A stretch of DNA of 64,000 nucleotides from an uncultured Alphaproteobacteria bacterium (GTDB lineage: Bacteria; Pseudomonadota; Alphaproteobacteria; MPNO01; UBA2964). The stretch spans positions 3,111,391 to 3,175,390 of the forward strand of contig OX638326.1 in the NCBI GenBank assembly GCA_951812775.1, written 5' to 3'. Below the pieces are notes generated by a model. The model searched no databases and was not told where the DNA came from. It worked only from the letters and a program-made list of their open reading frames with translations. Positions within the stretch are counted from its first letter, which is position 1. Every line of letters begins with the position of its first letter. Shown one piece after another: positions 52,826-60,950 of the stretch. The translations under genes and the position numbers were made by a program.

Positions 52826-55800
52826 TCAGATCAAGCCGAAGAACCGCTCGAAGAACGCGCCCAGCTTGTCCAGCACCGTTTGCTTTAGAGCCGCATGGCT
52901 GTTGTTTTTGTCGAATCTTGGGACAGGCGGCAGAATCTTCGTGATGGCGGTGCCGGTGACAGGGATCGCACCATCCCTGAACGCGTCGGCAATAAACGCC
53001 TTCGTTTCATCGGGGTTGAGGTCTTCCTCGGCAATGATGCGGTCAAGCTCCTCGACCTTTTTTGAGGCCACAAAGGACTGCCATTGCGCATCGACCCTGG
53101 CTTTCGTGGAGACGGAGTCCACAAACTGCTTGATGAGGTCTTTCTTGTTGCGCAAGCCGGGGCTGGCATTGGTTGCGCGTTCGATGGTGGCCCGGATTTC
53201 CTTGTCTTCACCCGAGCCTTTCTTTTTACCCGAGCCTTTCTTTTTCAGGTATTTCTCGACCAGCATCAGGATGTAATCGACGTTGATTTCGACCTGCTTG
53301 ATCAGCTCGATCTCGAACACCACATCGTCATTGATCGTCTCTTTTTCCGCCTCGGTTGCGCTGCGGAACTCGGCGTGCAGATCCAGGTACACACTCTGGT
53401 AATCCTGAAACGCGCGCTCGCTGAGGATTTCGTGGTCCGCGAAATCGTCGAATGCCGTTAGAATATTCCTGAGCCGCAGGATTGCGCCGAAGAGCGTGAC
53501 AAAAGCCTTCCGGGCCGTTTTGCCGATGATGGTCTCGCCGGGCGGAAACGTCTCAACCAGTTCCCCGATCCGTTCCCGGTACTCCCTGTCGTACTCGGCA
53601 TAAGGTTTCAGCAGCACGATGCCCTTGGCGTCCTTGTTGCCGAACAGGGCCAGGGCGTCGTCGGTTTCCTGTTCAAGGCTACGGAAGGTTATAATGTTGC
53701 CGTAGGTCTTGACCGAATTGAGGATGCGGTTGGTGCGCGAATAGGCCTGGATCAGCCCATGGGCGCGCAGGTTCTTGTCGACCCACAGGGTGTTGAGCGT
53801 GGTGGCATCGAAGCCGGTCAGGAACATATTGACCACGATCACCATATCCAGCTCGCGGTTCTTCAGACGCTGCGACAAATCCTTGTAGTAGTTCTGGAAC
53901 TTGTCGGCCGAGGTGTCGAAGCTGGTGCCGAACATGGTATTGTAGTCCTTGATCGCGGCATCCAGAAAATCCCGCGAGCTTTGATCCAGCCCTTCGGTTT
54001 CGAATTCCTCCTCGCTCAGCAGGCCATCGGCTTCTTCCTCATTGGCGGCAAAGCTGTAAATCAGCCCCACCTTGAGACGCCGTGCGGGCGGCAGCTCTTT
54101 TTCCTGTTCGGCGAATTCGGTGTAGTAGCGTTTGGCCACGTCGATGGAGGCCGTGGCGAACAACGAGTTGAACCCGGCCAGATTCTTGCCGTCATGGCGG
54201 TAGAAGGCGTCACGCCTGGTTTTCCGGTCGAAGTGCTCGCGGATATAGCTCACCACCAGCTTGATGTGCTTCGGGGCCAGCCATGCCCGCGCCGTGTCAA
54301 TGGCCGACACCTTTTTGTCCTTGATGCCTGGACGCGCCTTGGTCGTATTGAAGTAATCGATACGAAACGGCAGAACATTCCTGTCGTTGATGGCGTCAAC
54401 GATGGTGTAGGTGTGCAGCTTGTCGCCAAAGGCCTGTTCCGTCGTGCGCCTGAGCGGGTTGCCATGGCTGCCCGCATTATCGGCGAAGATCGGCGTGCCG
54501 GTGAAGCCGAACAGGTGATGGCGCTTGAACACGCGGGTGATTTTGCCATGCATGTCGCCGAACTGGCTGCGGTGGCATTCGTCGAAAATCACCACCACAT
54601 GGGCGTCGTAAACCGGGTGCTTCCTGTTCCTTGTCACAAAGCGCGAAAGCTTCTGAATGGTGGTGATGATGATGCGCGCGGTCGGGTCTTCCAACTGCTT
54701 TTGCAGGACCGTCGTCGAGGTGTTGGAGTTGGCCGCGCCTTTTTCAAAGCGCTCGTACTCGCGCATGGTCTGGTAATCCAGATCCTTGCGGTCGACCACG
54801 AACAGCACCTTGTCGATCTCCGGCAATTCCTGCGCCAGTTGCGCCGCCTTGAAGCTGGTCAGCGTCTTGCCTGAGCCGGTGGTATGCCAGATATAGCCGC
54901 CTGCGGTTGTTTTGCCCAACTGCCGGTGGTTGGTGCTGGTCGCGATGCGTTGCAGAATCTGCTCCGCCGCCACGATCTGATAGGGCCGCATCACCAGCAG
55001 CTTGCAGTCCACGTCGAACACGCAATAGCGGGTCAGGACATTTAACAGCGAGTGCTTGGCGAAAAAGGTTTTGGTGAAATCGGTCAGGCCGGTGATGGGG
55101 CGGTTTTTGGCATCGGCCCACCAGCTGGCGAAGGCAAAGCTGTTGGAGGTCTTCCGGCGCGAGCGTTTGCCGCGCTGTTCCGTCAGATGACCGTCGCGCA
55201 CCGTGTTGCTGTAATACTTGGTCAGCGTGCCGTTGCTGATGACAAACAGCTGGACGTACTCGAACAGCCCGCATCCCGCCCAGAAACTGTCGCGCTGGTA
55301 ACGGTTGATCTGATTGAACGCCTCGCGGATGTCCACGCCCCGGCGCTTGAGTTCCACATGCACCATCGGCAGGCCGTTGACCAGGATGGTAACGTCGTAG
55401 CGGTTGGCGCGCACCCCTTCTGCTTCATACTGGTTGATTACCTGCAAGGCGTTTTTGTGAATATGCTGTTTGTCGATCAGGTAAATGTTCCTGGTGCTGC
55501 CGTCGTCGCGTTTGAGAAGCTGGATATGGTCTTTCTGGATGCGCTCGGTCTTGTCGAAGATGTCGTCACTGGCCCCCGAAACGCAGGTGGTGAAAAAGCT
55601 TTCCCATTCGGTATCGGAGAAGGTGATCTTGTTAAGCTTCTCCAACTGGCGACGCAGGTTGGCGACCAGATCGGCTTCCGAGGTGATCGGCAAGTATTCG
55701 TAAGCCTGCATCCGCAATTGCGAGATGAAGGCCTCTTCCAGTTCGGCCTCGGATTGATGCGCCGACTCTCGTACGTCATCGGGCGCGAATTCGGCGACGA

Positions 55801-55861
55801 CCGTGCTTTCATTCGAAAGCGCGAGCGGTTCAACGCGGTGTGGTGTGCGGTTGTCGTTCAT
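52826..55861 (-). CDS. hsdR: type I restriction enzyme HsdR (endonuclease/translocase)
   Basis: About 1011 aa, near the size of the type IC EcoR124I subunit. N-terminal PD-(D/E)xK nuclease (RYDVTILVNGLPMVHVELKRRGVDI), superfamily-2 helicase with Walker A HTTGSGKTLTSFKA and DEAH-type VVIFDECHRSQFG, motif GFTGTPIF, and C-terminal helicase and coiled regions. The start at 55861 is chosen because it follows an operon partner; a longer frame to 55981 has no conserved content. A tandem 18-bp repeat encodes KKKGSG twice near residue ~875. Last gene of the hsd operon. Confidence 0.95.
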   Translation of the reverse strand: MNDNRTPHRVEPLALSNESTVVAEFAPDDVRESAHQSEAELEEAFISQLRMQAYEYLPITSEADLVANLRRQLEKLNKITFSDTEWESFFTTCVSGASDDIFDKTERIQKDHIQLLKRDDGSTRNIYLIDKQHIHKNALQVINQYEAEGVRANRYDVTILVNGLPMVHVELKRRGVDIREAFNQINRYQRDSFWAGCGLFEYVQLFVISNGTLTKYYSNTVRDGHLTEQRGKRSRRKTSNSFAFASWWADAKNRPITGLTDFTKTFFAKHSLLNVLTRYCVFDVDCKLLVMRPYQIVAAEQILQRIATSTNHRQLGKTTAGGYIWHTTGSGKTLTSFKAAQLAQELPEIDKVLFVVDRKDLDYQTMREYERFEKGAANSNTSTTVLQKQLEDPTARIIITTIQKLSRFVTRNRKHPVYDAHVVVIFDECHRSQFGDMHGKITRVFKRHHLFGFTGTPIFADNAGSHGNPLRRTTEQAFGDKLHTYTIVDAINDRNVLPFRIDYFNTTKARPGIKDKKVSAIDTARAWLAPKHIKLVVSYIREHFDRKTRRDAFYRHDGKNLAGFNSLFATASIDVAKRYYTEFAEQEKELPPARRLKVGLIYSFAANEEEADGLLSEEEFETEGLDQSSRDFLDAAIKDYNTMFGTSFDTSADKFQNYYKDLSQRLKNRELDMVIVVNMFLTGFDATTLNTLWVDKNLRAHGLIQAYSRTNRILNSVKTYGNIITFRSLEQETDDALALFGNKDAKGIVLLKPYAEYDREYRERIGELVETFPPGETIIGKTARKAFVTLFGAILRLRNILTAFDDFADHEILSERAFQDYQSVYLDLHAEFRSATEAEKETINDDVVFEIELIKQVEINVDYILMLVEKYLKKKGSGKKKGSGEDKEIRATIERATNASPGLRNKKDLIKQFVDSVSTKARVDAQWQSFVASKKVEELDRIIAEEDLNPDETKAFIADAFRDGAIPVTGTAITKILPPVPRFDKNNSHAALKQTVLDKLGAFFERFFGLI

Positions 55862-55871
55862 GCAGCGTCCC

Positions 55872-56057
55872 TCATCCATGCCCTGAAGCCTGGTCCGGCG
55901 CCTCCCCGCCTTCCCTGGCCGGTTTGCCATTCCGCCGGATGACGGCGTATTGGCCCAGACGCCGTTTTCGCTCCAGGACATGGGCGACGGCCCGGCGGAG
56001 AGATTCCAGTTGTCTTTGTCCTTCCGGCGAAGGGACGGCTTTCTTTACGATGTTCAT
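55872..56057 (-). CDS. small basic partner of zeta-like kinase (antitoxin candidate)
   Basis: 61 aa, rich in Arg/Lys: [47 protein letters not shown]. Its start overlaps the stop of the kinase gene (ATGA), and hsdR follows after ten bases. Short proteins ending in a 'Y-A-V-x-R-x-G-K-P' strand commonly accompany this kinase type. An antitoxin role is inferred from position only. Confidence 0.6.
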   Translation of the reverse strand: MNIVKKAVPSPEGQRQLESLRRAVAHVLERKRRLGQYAVIRRNGKPAREGGEAPDQASGHG

Positions 56058-56638
56058 CGGTTGGCCTCCTCAAGCAAAAGCTGATAGTCGTCGTCATGGA
56101 CAATATTGCGGACATTGCCATGCTGCTCGAACAGTAACGCCGGGCTTTCACCCTCGTTCATGAAGCACGTGCAATGATCGACACGATGACTGAATTCGCC
56201 AGGCAGGTGGCGCAGACTGCGTGGAAAGCGCCGTGCGATATCCGTTGCGGGAATACCGTGCCCGCCGTGCGCGACGCGTTCGGCTACCCGTAGCCTCGAC
56301 ATCTCGACACTGGGCAAGGCCAGGTAGATCAGCTCTATCCGCCAACCATCGGCTTGCAGGCGCTTGACCAATCGCAGATTGGCGCGCCCCGCCAGGGTGG
56401 TCTCAAAAGCGAAATCCTCGCGGGCCGCGATGCGCCGTTCGATCTCGCGCATAAAGAGGCGGCTGGCCGCAAACAATCCCCGTTCAGGCGCGAGCGGCGA
56501 CAGCCCGGCGGCGATCAGGTCGGCATTGATAAAGCGGGCATGGCCCGCCACCCGAGACAAATAGTCCAGCGCAAAAGTGGTCTTGCCGGCGCCATTCGGG
56601 CCGGCGATAATCCAGCAAGTCGGCGCCTGATTGTTCAT
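56054..56638 (-). CDS. zeta-toxin-like P-loop kinase
   Basis: 194 aa. Walker [36 protein letters not shown] and [19 protein letters not shown] match the zeta toxin / AAA-like kinases that phosphorylate UDP-GlcNAc precursors or related small molecules. The ATG overlaps the hsdS stop (ATGA), so it is translated as part of the restriction operon, between hsdS and hsdR. Whether it is a toxin or a housekeeping kinase of the system is unknown. Confidence 0.75.
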   Translation of the reverse strand: MNNQAPTCWIIAGPNGAGKTTFALDYLSRVAGHARFINADLIAAGLSPLAPERGLFAASRLFMREIERRIAAREDFAFETTLAGRANLRLVKRLQADGWRIELIYLALPSVEMSRLRVAERVAHGGHGIPATDIARRFPRSLRHLPGEFSHRVDHCTCFMNEGESPALLFEQHGNVRNIVHDDDYQLLLEEANR

Positions 56639-57891
56639 GCGGCTTCCCGAAACGTCAGCAACCGGTCGCGGTAGTGCTCATACTGTCGGCGGCGGGCCTT
56701 GATCTCCGCCGGCAGGCCGCTGGAAAGGTCGTTCACCAGGGCATCGAATTTATCCAGAATGGCGACGATGCGGGCTTGCTCGTCAAGGGGAGGGACGGGG
56801 ATTTTGATTTGCGACATGACATTGCTCATCAGTTTCGGATTGCCCATTCCATCACTAACGTATCGCTTCGTGATCTGCCTCAGTGCGTAATAAAGATACT
56901 TCGTACTCACTTGATTACCGTCAAGAACTCTCAGCAGGCCGCAGACATTGGTGATGCTGAATTTTTTGTTATGGTGATAAAACACTGAACCCGCATTGGC
57001 GCCGTCAGTCGTCCAGGTAATGGATTCAAAGTCGTAGTCATAGGTGTCAATGAAGCCAAAAACGCCATCATTCGCGGTTTGTGAGGAGTAGACTGGATAC
57101 GACCCGGCGTGCTCTCGCAGGTAATCCTTCGACATCACGCGACCACGATTGACTTGACAAATCTCACCCAACGTCGCCCACCTTATGCTTGCGCCGCTCA
57201 TGCGCTCATCGAAGGTGAGCAGCGCGTCGCGGTAGTACTCATACTGCCGCCGACGCGCCTCAAGCTCCGCCTCAAGCTCCGCCTCAAGCTCCGCCTCAAG
57301 CTCCGCCTCAAGCTCCGCCTCAAGCTCCGCCTCAAGCTCCGCCTCAAGCTCCGCCTCAAGCTCCGCCTCAAGCTCCGTAAAACTATCCAGCACCTTTACA
57401 ATCCCGCGCTGAACCTCAAGGGGAGGGACGGGGATGCAATATTTCAAAATCGCTTCTTTGCTGCCTCGCGGCATCTTCGCGCCTTTGGCGTGCTGCATGT
57501 TGTAGGCAAAGAAAACATCGGAAGCCAGCAGTCGATACAAAAACTCCGGAATCAACTCAGGGCGATACGCGTCTGCAATCCGAATGGCCAGTACGTCACC
57601 GCTACACCCCCCGCAATTACTCGCGAGCCAAATTTTTTTTAGATATGGTCGAATATTTCCAAGAAGTATGTCGCCGACCTCATACGCTGTCAGTCGCGCC
57701 GTGTTGGGTGGATAGCTTGCATCTGTTTTTCCAGCGGTGTTCTGAAGCAAATTGTCGACACCGACAAAGTTGGTTTCATCAAGTTCACTGGCATCAATGC
57801 GCGCATCTGAATAGGCAGCACATTCGTTTAGCGCCCTGTACGCCACCCCCGCCGGGCAATGCTTGGCAATCAATGCCTCAATCCGGCTCAT
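56635..57891 (-). CDS. hsdS: type I restriction specificity subunit HsdS with 10x ELEA spacer repeat
   Basis: 418 aa. Two target-recognition domains, each followed by a homologous helical segment: [12 protein letters not shown]...[16 protein letters not shown] at the C terminus and [10 protein letters not shown]...[16 protein letters not shown] in the centre. The central one contains ten tandem 4-residue units. The start at 57891 ([15 protein letters not shown]) overlaps the hsdM end by 14 bases; a frame reaching 58134 lies inside hsdM and is rejected. The layout is that of type IC HsdS. Confidence 0.93.
   Translation of the reverse strand: MSRIEALIAKHCPAGVAYRALNECAAYSDARIDASELDETNFVGVDNLLQNTAGKTDASYPPNTARLTAYEVGDILLGNIRPYLKKIWLASNCGGCSGDVLAIRIADAYRPELIPEFLYRLLASDVFFAYNMQHAKGAKMPRGSKEAILKYCIPVPPLEVQRGIVKVLDSFTELEAELEAELEAELEAELEAELEAELEAELEAELEAELEARRRQYEYYRDALLTFDERMSGASIRWATLGEICQVNRGRVMSKDYLREHAGSYPVYSSQTANDGVFGFIDTYDYDFESITWTTDGANAGSVFYHHNKKFSITNVCGLLRVLDGNQVSTKYLYYALRQITKRYVSDGMGNPKLMSNVMSQIKIPVPPLDEQARIVAILDKFDALVNDLSSGLPAEIKARRRQYEHYRDRLLTFREAA
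57259..57378 (-). repeat. 10 tandem 12-bp repeats inside hsdS
   Basis: Plus-strand unit ctcaagctccgc repeated ten times without a break; only the last copy differs, by one base (final t). On the coding strand each unit encodes A-E-L-E (the first T-E-L-E). Because 12 is a multiple of three, gain or loss of units keeps the frame. Confidence 0.97.
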
Positions 57892-59461
57892 ACCCGTTCC
57901 CCTCAGGCTCCCCCTCAAGCTCCGCCACGATGCCATCAATGGCCGTGCGCAATGCCGCCTGGCGCGAAACGATACGGGCAATCTCCGCGTTGAGGTCGCT
58001 GATATTGATCTCTTCGCGCTCGTCCTTCGGCGCCACATAGGCGGAAACGGCAATGTTGTAGTCGTTCTCGGCAATCTCGCTGTTCTCCACCAGCCGCGCA
58101 AAATGCGCGATGCTCTCCCGCCCGCTAAACGCATCCAGTATCTTTTGCCGGTGAGCCGGGGTCAGACTGTTCCTGTTCCCCTCACGGCTGAATTCGTTTG
58201 AGGCGTCAATGAACAGGGTGGCGTTATCGCACTTGGATTTCCTGAGCACGATGATGCAGGTGGCGATGGGGGTGCCGAAAAACAGATCCGGCGGCAGCTT
58301 GATCACCGCATCGATATAATTGTTATCGATCAGGTACCGGCGGATTTTGGCTTCCGCGCCGCCGCGATAAAGCACGCCGGGAAACTCAACGATCGCCGCC
58401 GTGCCGTTCACCGCCAGCAAGGACAGGATGTGCATGGTGAAGGCGAGGTCGGCCTTGCTCTTGGGGGCCAGTACGCCCGCCGGGGCGAAGCGCGGATCGT
58501 TGATCAGCAATGGGTTATCCTTGCCCTCCCATTTGATCGAGTATGGCGGATTGGAGACGATGGCCTCAAAAAGCCCGTCATCCAAAGGCTCGTCATCCAG
58601 ATGGGCGGGGTCGGTCAGCGTATCGCCATGGGCAATGTCGAACTTTTCGTAATTGACGTTGTGCAGGAACATATTGATGCGGCACAGGTTGTAGGTCGTC
58701 AGGTTGATCTCCTGCCCGAAGAAGCCCCGGCGTACCTTGTCCTGGCCGAGCACCCTGGCGAAGCTGAGCAGCAGCGAGCCCGAGCCGCAGGCGGGGTCGT
58801 ACACCTTGTTGACCTCGGTCCTGCCCGCCACGGTGATACGGGCCAGCAGGTCGGCCACCTCCTGCGGGGTGTAGAACTCGCCCCCGGACTTGCCGGCGGT
58901 GGAGGCATACATCTGCATCAGGTATTCGTAGGCGTCGCCGAACAGGTCGATGGTGTTGTCCGAAAAACCGCCCGCGCCGCCCGAGAGCGGCAGATCGCCG
59001 ATGGCCTCACACAGCTTCACCAGCTTTTCATTGCGCTTGGTCACCGTTGAGCCGAGCTTGCCTGAATTGACGTCGAGGTCGTCGAACAGGCCCTTGATGT
59101 CGTTTTCGCTGTCGGTACCGACGGCGGAGGCCTCGATATCGGTGAAGATGCGGCTCAGGGTTTCGTTGAGGTTGGCATCCTGCCTGGCCCGCCGGCGCAG
59201 ATTGGCGAACAGCTGCGAGGGCAGGATGTAGAAGCCCTTCTCACTGACCGTCACGGCGCGGCCTGCTTCGGCCTCTTCATCACTCAGAGCGGTGTAGTCG
59301 AAGTCCGGAGTGCCCGCCTCGCGTTCCTGCGCATTGATATAGTCCGTCAGGTTCTCCGAGATGAAGCGGTAGAACAGCATGCCGAGCACGTAGCTCTTGA
59401 AGTCCCAGCCATCGACGCTGCCGCGCAGGTCGTTGGCGATGCGCCAGATGGTCCTGTGCAA
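57878..59461 (-). CDS. hsdM: type I DNA methyltransferase HsdM
   Basis: 527 aa if started at TTG 59461. N6-adenine methyltransferase: SAM motif YDPACGSGSLLLSFAR, catalytic NPPY in FEAIVSNPPYSIKW. The family N terminus normally has a few residues before Q-R-A-E-L-H-R; here the frame upstream of the TTG still reads Q-D-Q-R-A-E but meets a stop with no ATG or GTG. The sequence in front belongs to another gene fragment (see 59470-59523), so the original start was probably lost. First gene of the operon hsdM-hsdS-kinase-partner-hsdR. Confidence 0.92.
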   Translation of the reverse strand: MHRTIWRIANDLRGSVDGWDFKSYVLGMLFYRFISENLTDYINAQEREAGTPDFDYTALSDEEAEAGRAVTVSEKGFYILPSQLFANLRRRARQDANLNETLSRIFTDIEASAVGTDSENDIKGLFDDLDVNSGKLGSTVTKRNEKLVKLCEAIGDLPLSGGAGGFSDNTIDLFGDAYEYLMQMYASTAGKSGGEFYTPQEVADLLARITVAGRTEVNKVYDPACGSGSLLLSFARVLGQDKVRRGFFGQEINLTTYNLCRINMFLHNVNYEKFDIAHGDTLTDPAHLDDEPLDDGLFEAIVSNPPYSIKWEGKDNPLLINDPRFAPAGVLAPKSKADLAFTMHILSLLAVNGTAAIVEFPGVLYRGGAEAKIRRYLIDNNYIDAVIKLPPDLFFGTPIATCIIVLRKSKCDNATLFIDASNEFSREGNRNSLTPAHRQKILDAFSGRESIAHFARLVENSEIAENDYNIAVSAYVAPKDEREEINISDLNAEIARIVSRQAALRTAIDGIVAELEGEPEGNGYEPD

Positions 59462-59466
59462 CTCTG

Positions 59467-59523
59467 CGCGTTGATCTTGAGGTACTCAGCGACCTCGCGG
59501 ATCGTCAGAATGTCATTGCGCAT
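59467..59523 (-). pseudogene. fragment of excisionase-like helix-turn-helix gene
   Basis: ATG at 59523 reads MRNDILTIREVAEYLKIN, which matches the start of MerR-type HTH_17/excisionase-like DNA-binding domains, then runs out of homology after about 18 residues where hsdM coding sequence begins in another frame. It looks like a gene cut off by the joint that also removed the hsdM start. Confidence 0.6.
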
Positions 59524-59596
59524 TGGCGCGGATCGAATTGCCCTCTACCATCATATTCAAGATTATCGTGCGGGTTTTGGTGTCAAGTTTATTCAC
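59513..59596 (-). pseudogene. remnant of IS1-like transposase N terminus
   Basis: GTG at 59596 reads VNKLDTKTRTIILNMMVEGN then SIRA before losing homology and stopping at 59513. It matches the first 24 residues of the transposase at 31501 (MNKLDTKTRARILNMMVEAS) at most positions. The rest of the transposase is gone. It lies on the same strand as the Panacea operon upstream. Confidence 0.75.
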
Positions 59597-59601
59597 GACA
59601 T

Positions 59602-59650
59602 TGTTATAGCTATATTATAGCTATGTTGTTATAGCTATAATATAGCTATG
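59602..59650. repeat. two 24-bp direct repeats with tatagctat dyads
   Basis: Copies at 59602-59625 and 59627-59650 differ at one base (t/a). Each contains two tatagctat units arranged as a near-perfect palindrome. The 25-base spacing puts the copies about two and a half helical turns apart. They sit between the membrane-protein gene and hsdM, a position suited to operators or to an IS-internal regulatory site. Confidence 0.8.
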
Positions 59651-59681
59651 TTATTTAATGTTAGCAAGCAAAAAGCTCAAT

Positions 59682-60107
59682 TTATTTTCGTGCTCCCACA
59701 AATATTCCCGTCAATACCATTCCGACCAAACCGATCACAGTCACGGCTGTACTACCGACCAAATACGCTTGAACAGTGGGGTCCATTTCGAAACCGCTTA
59801 TTTTTGTGGAATCCAAAACCAAAACCAAACCAACAAAACCGCAATAGACGCACATGAAAATGAACGTTTTTCTTGCGTAAGGCTCAATTAGGCCATCGAG
59901 AATATCTTTGGTTTTTAGTTTTTGTTCAAGTTCTGAAACAGTTTGCTTGAGCTGAAAGTTCTCAAGGCCTACCTCATGGAGCCGGTCATAAGCTGTTTGA
60001 GTTTGATAGCTTGTCGATGCCTCCGGACTCAAGCGGTCCGGAGCAGTGTCCATATCCTCAACACTTAGCTTTGTCTGTTCAGCCAGCGGCTGCGGTTCGT
60101 CCTGCAA
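59682..60107 (-). CDS. small coiled-coil membrane protein (toxin candidate)
   Basis: 141 aa. Acidic N-terminal third, a heptad-like coiled-coil at ~41-68 (RLHEVGLENFQLKQTVSEL), then two membrane helices at ~81-99 and ~113-137 ending FVGARK. No family recognised. Its first 29 bases overlap the end of the Panacea gene, implying coupled translation. Membrane-active small proteins are among the known partners of Panacea antitoxins, so a toxin role is plausible but inferred. Confidence 0.65.
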   Translation of the reverse strand: MQDEPQPLAEQTKLSVEDMDTAPDRLSPEASTSYQTQTAYDRLHEVGLENFQLKQTVSELEQKLKTKDILDGLIEPYARKTFIFMCVYCGFVGLVLVLDSTKISGFEMDPTVQAYLVGSTAVTVIGLVGMVLTGIFVGARK

Positions 60108-60564
60108 GCGCGAGCCTCACATAATGTTGTTTGATTTCTTGATTGGAAAGCGCCGCGTTGCGGTGCTTGAGATATGCATTTGACCATGGCGTCCCCGGCT
60201 CATGCGTCATGTTGCTCAATTCCCAGGGAGACATATGACCGTATTTCGTCCAAACGTGATCGACCACGGCAGTTTCTTCCGCAGTCAGCTCAGCGGCATA
60301 TTCTTCTTTTGTTTCTGGATTGACAAGCTCACAGTTCATTCCGTGATATCCATGTTTTTTCACGTGGTCCCAGATTCTACGAAAAACAGGTCCACCGTCC
60401 CATGCCTCCGGCCTGTCTGAAACCAACGGCTCATTGTTTATAGCCAAATTCCAGCCGTGAGCCAAATATGTTAGCTTGTGCAATATCATTTGGGGTGGCC
60501 AGGTGCCGTCGGCACGTCTCCGCAAAAATTCGTTTGCAATAGCCTCCGGGCGGTGGTTTGCCAT
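60079..60564 (-). CDS. Panacea-domain (DUF4065) antitoxin-like protein
   Basis: 161 aa. The Panacea/SocA-like fold is seen in MILHKLTYLAHGWNLAINNE, EAWDGGPVFRRIWDHVKKHG, VDHVWTKYGHMSPWELSNMTH and a C-terminal WSNAYLKHRN...IKQHYVRLA. Such proteins neutralise varied toxins encoded next door. ATG at 60564 has aggtgggag before it and shares one base with the upstream stop (TGATG); a frame extending to 60945 lies over the upstream gene and is rejected. Confidence 0.85.
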   Translation of the reverse strand: MANHRPEAIANEFLRRRADGTWPPQMILHKLTYLAHGWNLAINNEPLVSDRPEAWDGGPVFRRIWDHVKKHGYHGMNCELVNPETKEEYAAELTAEETAVVDHVWTKYGHMSPWELSNMTHEPGTPWSNAYLKHRNAALSNQEIKQHYVRLALAGRTAAAG

Positions 60565-60782
60565 CACTCCCACCTCGCTCCGGCTGCTTTCTTCGCTAAA
60601 GCCGTCCGCTCGTCTGCTGTGGTATTCTCCAGACGCGCCTTCGCGCCCGCCAAACCGCTCTTGCGCTTTGCTGGTTGCTTCAGCGTTGTTTCTTCGATTT
60701 CTCCGGTCGCAATCCGGGCAATGTGTACTGCGTTGCCGATTGCGTCCGCTGGCCTTCGTTGGCCCTGCGGTCCTTTTGGCAT
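60564..60782 (-). CDS. small basic protein, KRPADVIGNAV / AxxARW family (copy B)
   Basis: 72 aa: MPKGPQGQRRPADAIGNAVH, GEIEETTLKQPAKRKSGLAG, and the end ALAKKAAGARWE. Paralogue of the 73-aa protein at 30504-30725 over its whole length. First gene of a three-gene overlapping operon with the Panacea protein and the membrane protein. Function unknown; basic charge suggests nucleic-acid binding. Confidence 0.8.
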   Translation of the reverse strand: MPKGPQGQRRPADAIGNAVHIARIATGEIEETTLKQPAKRKSGLAGAKARLENTTADERTALAKKAAGARWE

Positions 60783-60921
60783 GTTCTTCTCCCAGTACTT
60801 GTCGAGCGTTTTTTGTACGCCCCTGAGTGTATGTTAACAGATTCTTACACGATATGTGGATAAAAGTTCCACAGAACACGATGACGCGGCGCCCTGCCCC
60901 GCTACTACCCGTTTCAAGGGA

Positions 60922-60950
60922 TTGACACTGGCCGATGATTATCACAGGAT
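60922..60950 (+). promoter_or_regulatory. candidate cas9 promoter
   Basis: ttgaca (60922-60927), a 17-base spacer and caggat (60945-60950), 50 bases before the cas9 start. The -35 is perfect, the -10 weak. The 217-base divergent region to the small-protein gene also holds a tgtggataa box at 60855. No CRISPR repeat or anti-repeat was recognised here. Confidence 0.4.

Noticed and set aside
53759-54874. 371-codon plus-strand frame (and 55052-55942) opposite hsdR
   Set aside because: Antisense shadows of the GC-rich hsdR gene; no recognised motif or ribosome site.
57109-57642. 177-codon plus-strand frame with LRLK repeats
   Set aside because: It is the antisense reading of the hsdS repeat; its periodic sequence comes from the 12-bp units.
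60855-60863. DnaA-box-like tgtggataa upstream of cas9
   Set aside because: A single 9-base match is expected by chance; no cluster, no AT-rich unwinding region, no replication gene nearby.
60079-60945. 288-codon frame starting before the Panacea gene
   Set aside because: The first ~127 codons lie over the small basic protein in another frame; the conserved domain begins at the ATG at 60564, which has a good ribosome site.
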